Of a stretch of 64,000 bases of DNA, positions 1 through 35,100 are shown piece after piece; within the stretch, counting starts at the first letter, position 1; every line of letters starts with the position of its first letter. Below the pieces are notes generated by a model. It was not told the origin of the DNA. It made no database searches and saw nothing but the letters and a program-made list of their open reading frames with translations. The translations under genes were made by a program, and so were the position numbers. The stretch covers positions 214,510,583-214,574,582 of the forward strand of contig NC_134643.1 of assembly GCF_030463565.1 (NCBI RefSeq), given 5' to 3'. The stretch is from Pelecanus crispus. Lineage: Eukaryota > Chordata > Aves > Pelecaniformes > Pelecanidae.

Positions 1-3000
1 TGAATCGCAGTATGAAGAGGTAAGGGATGAGGCAGGGAGCAGTCTTACCTTTTTAGCAGGATGTAAATCTCTTTCCCTGACCCCAGACATGCAAGCAAAG
101 GAGGTAATTGCTTTGTTGCTGAAACCTGGAGGTTGTGTCAACAACACTGCATTGGGGTTTTCCTGCCTTGGGTGATAGAGGTGGGAGGCCATGAGAGACC
201 TCTGCACTTTCAGCCATGGGTATGTGGGCTGGAGTTAACACAAGGTGGGATCCTGGAGTAAGAGAAGGGGTTGTTAAATGTAGCAAGTGTGGGTTTGTTC
301 TGCCAAGTCGCTGCTTGAGCAGAGAACAAAGGTAGGTGGTGGCATGAAGTCCTCACACCCTCTCTAAGCTGAGGCAGGACTTGTGTTTAGGTGCTAAGGT
401 ACTCCCATGTTCAGCATCCCAGAGAGGTGTTTTATCTAGAGGGAGAGCTGCTGCTAGGTGGAAAGGGTAGATTATGTTACTCAGTAAAAGACAACAGAAA
501 TAAAGGTTTTTCTGGTGTGTAACTAAACTCTTCATTCCCCTGGAGATTCAGTTACCAAGCATAGCATTTTTGTGGGGGAAAGATAACAAAGACCTTGTTT
601 GGCTTAGAGGCAAGGCAAAGTAGTCTACTGATTTTTGGTGGTTGTATTGTTTCGTACAGAAATGGATGTTTGTGACAGATACAGCCAGTGTGTGGCTCTA
701 CATCAACACAAGTCCTATTCCTAAGTAATGCCGATTCTGCCCAGCTCTGGCTGTGACCTTCATTGCAGATCTCAAAGCTCTCTTTGGTTTTGTTCCTACC
801 GAACAATTTAAAAACCTGAGGCACACAGAGGTGAAACATTTCAGTTATACAGGTATATGGCACTTGCCTCAGTAGCGTTAATGCATCAGTAGCCAGCCGT
901 CACTCTCCTGCAGCTGAGCTGCCGCAGTCGTGTCCCTGGCTCCCCTACTTGCTTCCTTGCCTCACTCGAGTACTTAATTTTGTTTTGCAAGATTTGCAGA
1001 GGTCTAAATCTGGGCCCAGGAGTGTTATTTTTAGAGTCTTGAAAATCGGCTAATGTACAAAAAAAGATTTTTCTGACAGTTTAATGAACCATTTTTGGAT
1101 TTTGGGGGGAGGGGAGGATGGCAGTAAGATGGAGGAGCTTTTCATGTCATCTTCTTAGTCATATAAGAGGCAGATCTATGGCATTAGCATCCTCCCAGAA
1201 CTCCATGTGCATTGACCTGTCCCATTCTTCCCCACGATCTGTTTCCAAAACTCCTCTTTCCTTATCCACCCACTTCTCCTCCCTCCTGCCACCCCCTGTC
1301 CTTTAGCACTGCCCCAGATGTCTTCTCCTGCGCCTGCTGCCTGCATTGTCAGCTGCAGGCAGATTGCATTTCCCCGAATGAATTTTAAGGAGCCACTAAT
1401 GGAGGTGGATTTCAGGAAAATGCCTACCATTCCTTTCTCAGTTTCTGCCAGGATGGGTTTCAAGTGTTCATGCTCCAACTAGGAGGCTAGTTCAAGGTCT
1501 AAAGCTGGGCAGGTGCTGCAAAGACCGGCACACCAGAGAAGTGTTTGTCCTGGGCTTTCTGACCATGTCTGTCTCAGCCTCTTGGGGAAGGGTGACTGTT
1601 ATCCAGGGGTGATATGCTTGCACCAACTTTGAAAACATCATGAAGGCGGTCAGTGCTGCGTTACCTGAGGTAGGTCGTGTGGCTGAGGTCAGTTGGGGGA
1701 TGGGGAAAATGACATTTCAGTCCTCAACTCTGTAAAAAAAAAAAAAAAAAAAAAGGGGGAGGAGGAGGCAGTGACCTTGACCTTGAAGTGCTATGCTTCC
1801 AGGAGGCTATCCATCCGCTGCCCTGTGTTGAAGTGAGCGCAGGTTTGGATTGCTAATCCTTTCCTCTGACCCGGGGGATTCCACATTTCAGAGAGTGCAA
1901 GTAAGCAGATGTATTTTATTAGACTTAGAAGAGCCAGTTTTTAAACTGAAAAAGCTTTCAACCTTGTCTTTAGCAGAATGGTGTTGACATGGAGGTCTTT
2001 GTCTTTCGTACTGCTTGCCTCTTCCCTCCTTCTCTCCACCACCTGCAGTACAGTGTTTAAAATCCACCTGAGCACTGCCCACCGAGTGATCATGGCAGCT
2101 GTTTGTCATACCAAATGCTTTCTGTGTAGCTTACCTCATATTTGTTTTGGCTTAAGATACAGCCCAGTCCTCCAAATGTTTACCACTGGATGTGCTCCCG
2201 CTGACAACTGCAGGAGAGCAGCAAGTCCAGCTGTTGACCAAAGTGGTCCTAGCAGCAGCTGCTGCCCATTCAGGGTACACACCTCCTCAAAGAAGTTGTG
2301 ATCGTGTCCTGAACACAGAGTGTATTTTTACTAATGTTCCTTCCAAGATAAAAGGCTACAAAGATGACCACCACTTACGGACTAATTAGCCAGAAGCCTC
2401 CGTCTCATTTGGCATAATCCAGATGTTATCCTGCTAATTTCAAGGCTGTTACTCAAGCCCAAAAATCCACACACAGGAGTTCAGAGCTGGTCTACATCAC
2501 AGGCTTTTGTCGGGGAGGCAGTCAGTCAGGGCTTTGATGGGATGTGTGATCTTTGGCCAACACAGCTGTGCTGACAAGAAGTCTTCAGCATAGACTTCTG
2601 CTAGTTATACCAGCAAAACCTTGTTTTTGCTGGTATTGCTGATGTGGGGGAGGAGAAGCTTTCCTGCAAGCTCAGTGCTGCCAGTGTGAGCTCTGTCAGT
2701 GGTGTCCTCCCTTTACCCATCCTGTAGACCCCAGTCTGGCTGCCCTGGCAGCCTCTGTGGTAAGAGCTGGCCTAAGTGGGTGCGGTTGTGAGGTTCCTGT
2801 TAGGAAGCCAGGACTGTGCTTGCTTTTATTTTTTTCTTTTTAAAGAGTCTTTTGAATGCATTTTTAAAAACGTACATCTTGTTCTCAAGAAGGCTTTGAT
2901 CTTGTTAATCTTTTCATCTATACATCAATCTGTTGTGTGAAAATGCTGGAACGTGCTTTTATTGTGGTGTGGGGTTTCTTTGAGTTTTGTTTTCATTTTT

Positions 3001-4272
3001 TGCACAGTTTAGAGAATTTTTCTTCCCCGAGGCTCTCCCTCTGGCTTGATCCTACGTGAAAGTTGACAACAGACGTGTCAGGTTCTACAGTGCCACTTTT
3101 GGCCATGTCTTGGAATTTTCTTTGCAGGAATTTCCTGATACCAAATTAAAACAATTCTTTCTCTTTCCTCACATTAAGATAAAGAAAGCATTTTGGGCGA
3201 GTCTGCATATTCAGTTGTGAGCGGACATGAGCTCTCTGTGCATATCTCCACCAGGTGGATGCACGCCAACTTTAAACCCAAAGTCTTGTTGTTGCTACAG
3301 CATGAGGCAGAGTCCAGACTAACTTACCTGCTCTCTGTCTGTGTTATTAGGTTGAGCAACTGGTGTGCTGCTGTGGTTGTGGTCATTTGGCCAATTCGAG
3401 GATTAAATCTGTCTGTGTTTGGCCACATAGACTTAGCCTTAACCTTGGTCACTTAAGATGTGCTCTTCTCCCCTAGTTCTTACCATAGGTTTAGACCTCA
3501 GGTTACACTTTCATAGTTACAGCCGTGCTTTCCTAAAATGTCTCTCTGCTCGTGATAGCAGTTGCTGTTGTGAAAACCCTTGTGTAAATGCAATCATATC
3601 TGTGAAAAGTAATGCCCTGTGGTATAACTTTATCCTGAGGGAAGGGTGGAGGAAGGGTCATTTGGCAGCCAAAAAAAATGGAAACTGTACCTCCTATACA
3701 TGCCTATCAAAATACAACCTTTGTAACAAGTCACTACTACTGAGCCACATCAGAATCTTTGCAGTTGTCGGGCCCTCACTGAAGACAGTGGTGTGACAAG
3801 GTGTCCCTTTTAACTTTCCTCAGTGTAAACTAGAAATTGCTCTACTTTATAGCATCATGGTAACAGTTGATCACTTCAACCAGGAAAGGAACCAATCCCT
3901 TTGGTTCTGTGTGTAGCTGTGTGGACAGAGAGTTTGACTCATGATGATGAGTTGGGGAGGAGAAGGTTGGAGCATGAAAGGCAGCCACCTGGGAAGTGTG
4001 CTGCCAAAGCGCAGAGACTGCTTTGAACAGCTTCTCCATCACAGCCAACCTTGCTTAAACACTTGTGCATGACCCAATGGTATGCTCAAGGACTGCGTGG
4101 AGGTCTTTCACATGCTTTGTGTTGACCCTTCAGAGGCTGAGACACTAGGCAGGGCTCAAGATCTTTGAATATTTGTTGTCCCTGATATTGTTGACCCATT
4201 ACAGGTAAGTGTAAACTTCTTGGTTTATGAAAACATAAATAATTTCTTTTTCTACCTCTATCTTTTGCCTAG
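1..4272 (+). other. MTMR2 upstream intron or 5' flank, no exon recognised
   Basis: No MTMR2 exon 1 or 2 could be found: nothing here reads like the Ser-rich N-terminus before human residue 63. The stretch is therefore most likely intron 2 of MTMR2, although 5' flank is not excluded. It holds a 21-base A run at 1734-1754 followed by a GGAGGAGGAGG purine tract. The open frames present are short and have no coding character. Confidence 0.6.
1734..1767. repeat. A21 homopolymer followed by a purine tract
   Basis: Twenty-one consecutive A residues (1734-1754), then GGGGGAGGAGGAGG. No retrocopied gene is recognisable before it, so it is treated as simple sequence. Confidence 0.85.
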
Positions 4273-28265
<23,993 letters not shown>

Positions 28266-29850
28266 TACAGACTTTTTTTTGCCGAGTACCTTCCCAGGAC
28301 CACAGGGGCAGCTTTTCTGAAACCCTCTGGATTTCCAGCGTGGTGTCTGGGAGATGCCAACCTATTTATTTATTTCTCTCCAGGGTAATTTATTAGTACT
28401 GTAGCACTAGAGGAAGCTTAAGCAAAAACAAACAAACAAGGCCCCCTATGCAATTAACCTTCTCAGTGTCTAGATTCTAATACAAGCCAATTGCACTTGC
28501 CACCCGAAAGAAACCTAGAGCTCGCTCTTTGTTCACTGATGTGCTGGAAATCACTTGGCTTTAAAGACAGACTGTGCACTAGAATGAAGTATTGTGGAGG
28601 AAAAACGTCTACTCAGAAGTTTGAAAAATCTTCCCTTTGCTAAAAGGAAATACTGACTGTGGCTTTGTATTGGAGCCTAGAATAGAGGCGTAAAGTCATG
28701 AAACCCTCCGCTATTAACATCTGCATAGCAGCGTTAATAAGAGCATTTGCCATCTTAGAGACACACAGTGATAGCATCTGAAACATATCACTGTTCTCGC
28801 TTTTCCCTTCACTTTGATCTAGATCATAGGAAGCCATGCAAATGATGCCTTATTTAAAGAAAGGGCAGCTTCTACCAGTAAAACATGGTGGTAGAGGAGC
28901 AACCTACATGACCTGTAACATTGTAGGACAAAGTTTACTTCCATCTCTGCAACTTTAGAGTCTCACTTATGGTTTACATTGGGTGTGCCAGGATGCAACT
29001 TCAGCACCTTTATGTCTGAGGGGGGAAGCAGAGCATGGCTCCCCTGGGCTTCCTGCAGCGCCCCTGGCCTCCAGTGCCTCGTACTCCTCAGGGGAAGGGT
29101 AGTGGAGCACCAAGGGGCACGTGTGAACTGCTGGGATCAGTCCTCTCGCGTCGCTCGGGTAAGCGTAATTAGTGACTTTAATGCTTCTTTAGTGCAGGAT
29201 CATAGTGGCGTACTTAAGATATTTCCGTTTTCTGTTAACTAATGGAAGCAACTGTCTATCAACCAAAGAAGCCTTTCTGCCTGCATTGCAACTGCTGCTT
29301 AAGGTTATTCTGGTAGACTAAACAGCTTAGCCAGTTTCTGAGCCCTGTTATGTTTAGGTCTTTTTCCTCATGGCGTACTTCAAGAATTAGTGTCACCTGA
29401 CTAAAGTCCAAATTCAATTTTAATACAAATTTTGCTGTAGAAGTGGAGATAAAAAACATACTTGATGAAACCATGACCGCCCCATTGCTCTTCCAAACAG
29501 CTAAGTACTTTCAAAAGCCACATTCCCTCTGAGGCAGTAACAATTTCCCCCTGCAGTCTCCATCTCTTCCTGCTCTGCTCCAATCCGTGTCTCAGTACTT
29601 ACACAGCAATCCACAGCCACCTTCTGACAGAGTGAGTAACAGGCTCTACAGCAGCACTGCATTTGTTAGAGGGTGGCCTGAGACATACAATTCTATAGTG
29701 CAAAGAATCCGGATCTGCTCTTATGTACAATCACTATGTAAGATGGTTCATAGCATTATTCCGTATTAGCAAATTGACTGTGTATATTTTGTTTCTTGAT
29801 GAAGGCTGTTTGGTTTCCTTAACACTAATAAAAATTGATAAATGGGTAAA
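28266..29850 (+). other. MTMR2: MTMR2 3' UTR (end estimated)
   Basis: Sequence after the MTMR2 stop. It contains no further in-frame coding signal. The first strong AATAAA is at 29827-29832, so cleavage is expected about 10-30 bases after it. A second AATAAA lies at 29914-29919. The true end needs RNA evidence. Confidence 0.6.
29827..29832 (+). terminator. MTMR2: MTMR2 candidate polyadenylation signal
   Basis: Canonical AATAAA about 1.56 kb after the stop, followed within 40 bases by a T/G-containing stretch. A second copy at 29914-29919 could serve as a distal site. Confidence 0.55.
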
Positions 29851-30914
29851 GTTCCTGTGCTCTTATTTGCAGCTATGTGGTTCTCCAAAGGACTTGTAGG
29901 ACGTGAAAACATTAATAAAATAGCACTGAAAATTTAGTATGTCAAATCCAAATCTCTCATTCTTCTGCAGATGGTCTTGCAAGATGCTAATGTTTACACT
30001 CTGAAATTTAGAATGACAAGAAAGCAAAATTAATCTTTGGACAAGTTTCTCTTATCCTATACAAACCAGTATTAATACAAATACAGTGCTTAGCTGCTCA
30101 GTATTACAAAAATGCTTTCACAAAAAAAAAAAAAATCCCCAAACCAAAACAATTTCTGCACTTTAACAGTGCTTTAGCATAGTAACTTCTGTGTAAAAGG
30201 AGGATTCACATTTTTCTGTGTAACTCTTGTTAAGCGCAAATTCACTGGGATGATTTGGGATCAACTGAATGCCTGCTCCTTGTTGCTCTCACCCCAGTGG
30301 GCTTAACTCCAACTCAGGCACCTCAATAGCTGTATGCAGCGCATACAGAGCCTAAAATACTCCTAAGCCCTCCATCAGTAAGGAGCTGCCTGAGGACAGC
30401 CTGAGGTAATGCTGAAGTTAACTCATCTTTGAGCAAGCTGATCCCAGAGGTCCTTCCCAGGCAGAATTACTGAGGGTCGTTTCAGCTGCTATCTCTAGGA
30501 ACCTCTGGGATGAGCTGCTCTCCAAGCGGTTACTCCAGCTACCTGGAGCCCATGTCTAACATAAATGAAGTTAAGCAGGATGGCTCCAGGCCTGGTTAAC
30601 AGCTTCTGAGTTCTCCCTTCACAGCTAAAACCTTCTGTGCCTCGGAGGCAAGCAGGGCGGATCACCTACAGGTAAGTAAAGCTCAAATCCCTTCTCCCTG
30701 TGTTGACCCCACCCTTCCCTGCCCTTTGCCTGTGGGTGGGCAGCTCTCAGCCTCACCTCACCTGCAGCTTGCTAGCAGCTCATATGCATCACCCTGACCA
30801 GGGACATGTTACTTCACCACAAAAAGCTCACTGGATGGGGCACAGTGCTGCAAACATCAAGTTAATTTAGAGGAAGTGCAGCTTTCCCACAATTCATTCA
30901 ACAGGCAAGCTGGC
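29851..30914. other. Short gap between convergent MTMR2 and CEP57 3' ends
   Basis: About 1 kb between the presumed polyA sites of two genes transcribed towards each other. It holds an A13 run near 30121-30133. No gene was recognised. Confidence 0.55.
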
Positions 30915-30920
30915 TTTATT
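30915..30920 (-). terminator. CEP57: CEP57 candidate polyadenylation signal
   Basis: AATAAA on the minus strand about 990 bases after the CEP57 stop. This assignment rests on motif and position only. Confidence 0.45.
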
Positions 30921-31907
30921 ATTTTTCAGCTGTAAAAATGGGTAATCTGGGTCTTCTATACATTCCATTAATAGGAAAGTCTTTACGTTATTAACATAAT
31001 AAATAACATTTACTCAGCTGTGCAAGTCAGAGTGCAAAATGAATTGCACCACTACCCAAGTAGATAGCTCAAAGCACATATTTCAAGTTAAAAGCAAGAT
31101 GCCAGGACTGAATGGCATGATTGAGGCACTTGCAGTTTAAAACACTTGTGGTTTATCTCGCTCCTTTACCACCCAAAGCTGTGGACTAAGAGACAGGATA
31201 TTATCCCCTATCTATAGCTTTTTCGTAAAGTAAGATTTCTGTAGAAAAATTTCAGTCTTCAGACTTGAAAAGAATTCAATCCATCATTAAGCAAAACAAT
31301 TTGGAAAAGTTATTTTGCTCCTTTTTTGAGTACTCAGACATCCGTTGCCATTAACGCTGACTAATGCCATGTAACTGAACAAGAACTAGGAAGGCTTTTT
31401 GAGGGGAGCTCCACAGAACACCTTTAACAGGTCTACCTGCTCTCCCTCAGACACTCTCAGAGTTTGAGCAATTGCAGCTGCACGCAGAACAGAACTGACA
31501 AAAGCCCTTAAGACTTTGGGCCGCAGCATCACTTTCCACAAGATGCATCTTGTGAAGCCTCCCAATGCACAGTTCCACAAGTGTGAAATCACACTGGCAT
31601 TTCACACATGCCAACCTACATGAACGTGGAAAGAAAATGGAGGGACTGCTGGAACCGTAACACAAAAGGAACTGGTGGAGACCTATGTTCAGATTCAGTG
31701 GCTGGGTACCTTAAAAGTGGAATGTGTTTTAAATTAGACCATAATATACACAATCAGACCCAGGGATGGAGAATTCAGGGCCCATATTTCAAAAGTGCAC
31801 TTAGCATACAGTAGTCTCTTTCACACAGCAAGGGAGGCAGCTGCTTTATATCCAGAATGGGAGGAAGTTTGACTGGGATGGTGTCAAGAACATCTCCTGT
31901 AGAACAG
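30915..31907 (-). other. CEP57: CEP57 3' UTR (end estimated)
   Basis: Sequence after the CEP57 stop on the minus strand. A TTTATT on the plus strand at 30915-30920 reads AATAAA on the minus strand, which would give a UTR of about 1 kb. Confidence 0.5.
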
Positions 31908-32144
31908 TCAGTAGTCCCAGCTGATATCATCCTTCTGTAGTGAAGTCTGTATGGTCTGCATGTCTCTCAACAACTGAAGATTTTTTCGACTCTTCTCTCC
32001 AGGTTTCACTTTGATGGGACCAGCATTCTTTCCTTTTGTGGTTACTGTAGTTGTTACTTTAACCTCACTAACAGGGGACCTGCTGTCTTTTATTTGTTTA
32101 GCAGAATTCTTTTTGGACTTGCATTCTCTCTTGAGTCTCTCTAG
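31908..32144 (-). CDS. CEP57: CEP57 coding exon 11 (last)
   Basis: Two hundred thirty-seven bases including the stop (TGA at 31910-31908), after TCTTTCAG. Encodes residues 421-498: a basic helix, a Val/Thr-rich linker, and the conserved [17 protein letters not shown] tail ending in WDY. Confidence 0.95.
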   Translation of the reverse strand, partial: LERLKRECKSKKNSAKQIKDSRSPVSEVKVTTTVTTKGKNAGPIKVKPGEKSRKNLQLLRDMQTIQTSLQKDDISWDY

Positions 32145-35100
32145 CTGAAAGAGAAACACAAAGAAAAACATTAAGCAGTGACCTTGTTTCAGTTTACGTT
32201 GTGCAATTCCTCCAGACAGCTGAAATATCCCACCACTCCCCTCACCCAGCCAAGCAAATGGATGCTCCCAAGTCACCCTGAATAATAAATATTTTGTTTT
32301 CCTTGCACAGCACTGCTGTATTCACATCTTTAGAACTGTGTTCAGCTTGTAGTCTGAACTACTAGGTTATCTCTTTAAAAAACATCAAGTTAATTATGGG
32401 GGAATGTCTCCACCATGAACATAATAGAAAAAGTTATATATGACAAAAAGTTGATAGTTGATTTGTCACTGTTACCATCCAGTGATTAAGAAAGCAGAGG
32501 ACAAATTTTTCTACACACATACTAATCATTTTAATAGCTAGTCACCATCAGAGATGTAGCTTTAAAAAGAATACCAAAGTTCTGCTGAGGTGAAGGCTGG
32601 TATCCACACACAGCACTATAAAGCACAGCCTGTAAGACTCAGCACTCAGCCACAAGGACTGAGCTGGCATAAGCTTCGGGGGGAACTGGACAGAGTCTGA
32701 GGTGCAGACACGTTCATATTCTCAAACTGCAGAACAGCTGGATTCCACGGTTCCCCTCACTTCAGGTAGTGGTGCTCCCTCCTCCTAGTTCATAGCATGC
32801 AGCAATTTCCCTAAATGCTGACTCCTAAAACTTCTGTCAATAGCTAGGCAGGAGCCTCAGAATATGCAGAACCGTTACTACTGGGAACTACTACACATCT
32901 GTTTCTCTGCAACAGCTCCTCTAAAGATTGTAAGAGATCAAAGGTGAGTAATGCTGCTGTTTGAACACATTTCACATGTCCATTCTGGATGTCAGCAGCA
33001 GTGCTCTCAGTACTTTTCTGTGTAAGTTACATCCGACGAGGGTGAACCTTCTTGGTTCATATGAACTGAACCAGATTAAACACACTGGGTTAAGCTCTTT
33101 GAAAGAGTTTCACTAAAATGAATGAAGCTTATGAGAAAATAGGGAATCAATAGGTTTTATAGCTTTGAATGAATAGGCTACACTATTCAAAACATTTTGA
33201 AAATTGTGTTAAACTGAAATGGATATTTCAGGTTGTATAAAATGCAAATTAAAACATAATTAGGTCGTTTGCTCCAAGCAAAGCAGAACCATCAAAAGAT
33301 TCAGCTCAACAGAAGGTCATGGGTTCAATCCCTGCTCACTGCAGGGGGGTTGGGCTAGATGATCTCTCAAGGTCCCTTCCAACCCAAAGCATTCTATGAT
33401 TCTATGATCACTTGGAAAAGTCCCAACTGGTACAGCAGCATTTCTTAAGGGTTAGAACAGTGAAAGTCCCTGGGAACCCAGGTATCTCTTTAGATACAGT
33501 TACGTTACAAGAAGTTCAGTGTGAAGAACAGCATTTCACGAGGGCTTTCCCCCACTATCTGTGTAGCTGGCTGTCACTAGGGGCCTCAGGCAAAGCGGTT
33601 GCTTTGGTTCCGCACAGCTGTTTGACACAAGCCAGGAGTGAGAGTGACTGATCAGCACACAGGTATCTCCCGACACATCAGATATCCGACCAGAAATGTC
33701 TCCCAGGCCAACTGCTGGGCACCCAGGAAGTGGACTCACACCTTCCAGCCCTGTATGCTGTTTCTCAGCTTGTGTATTGTCCAACCAGCTTATGCTGTGT
33801 TTACAGAATTCAACAGCTGTGGGATTTGCTATCGTACAGTAGACTATCTTTTCCCTGTTTTGGGGATGAGAGGAGTGTAAAATGCAATGCAAGAACAGAT
33901 GTGAAAGCTCTGCCCAGGACAGGGTGACATGTTAAGACAGAAAGGATACTCCTGCAGAAATACTGGGATATAGAGATGGAGGTATGCAGACTAACTTTGG
34001 GACATCAAAGCTAAAGCTAGGCACTACTGCTCTACAGTAGTTATTTCTGCTTCATTCAGTTAGTGCTATATTAGGATAGAATGAAAAAAACCCGAAACAA
34101 AAGCCAAACAAAAACCCCAAAACCTTAAGATAGCAGCTCTACAGAAGCATGAACATAGTCAGAAGTAACTCACCTGCAACCGATGCCTCCGGACTTTGCT
34201 GATCTGGTCTGCCTTTGCTTCCATTTTTCCCACCAGCGCCTCAAGTTCCCTCTCCAGATCTTCCCTCACTGCAATGGTTGGGGCATCCTGGACAAGCTTT
34301 GACAGCTGCTGGTGATCACTAGCATGGAATTCAGACAAAACAAAGCTTACATCAGACTCCCTTGGCTTCTAATGCTCGTACACCCAGTTCAGAAATAACA
34401 CTTCTAGGAAACCATAGCACCAGCAGCCAGACATGTTCAACATGCCACAACAAACTAGTAAGAACAGTTTTACTGGTTAGCAGCATTATTACAGTAGCAC
34501 ATCCTGGTGGCAGGCCGCTGCAACATTAAGTCTCAGTAACATAAGTAGCTTCACACATTCAAAATGACCAAATAATCCTTTGAGGGCATGATCTCAGCAC
34601 TCATTGAGTTACTATTTTGTGTATCTGCACCTACTGCAGTTGTGCAGCAGGACAACAATTCATGTTCTGTTAACCAGGACAAGCAAAATGCCTAGTAAAG
34701 CTGTCCTTTAATGCAGTATTTGTCCACTGCATCAGACGTTACCACACTTCTCCCTGACCCCTCACAAATTTGATGCTGCTGCATATAAAAGCAGGTATGC
34801 AGTCCAGATTGTTTATCAGAATTTATTTTTAACTGCAAAAATAAATGACAGCCTCCGCAGCCAGTAGAACAGAGAGATTACATCCCAGAGACTTCCCAAA
34901 ACTAAATCCTTTCTCAGGAAAAACCTTCCAACTTTAAAGCAAAAGGCAAAAATATAAAGCATCTACATTCGTGATCTGCAGTGGAGAATATGCCGAACTC
35001 ACAAACTCATCTGCCCAAATTCATCTTGTAAAGTCAGCAGCACTTCTGAGAGCTCTTCCTGAGATGAAGAAGATTCCTTTGGCAGCGATGTCCTTCTGCT

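Noticed and set aside
1734-1754. A21 run considered as the tail of a processed pseudogene
   Set aside because: The preceding sequence shows no spliced gene copy, and no flanking target-site duplication was seen.
30655-30680. CACCTACAG|GTAAGTAAA considered as an exon end in the MTMR2-CEP57 gap
   Set aside because: A good donor alone; no matching acceptor or open frame was found, so a non-coding exon cannot be claimed.
33313-33334. B-box-like sequence considered as a functional tRNA gene
   Set aside because: No A box, anticodon arm or acceptor stem could be assembled, and it runs straight into a CR1 tail; a SINE fragment is more likely.
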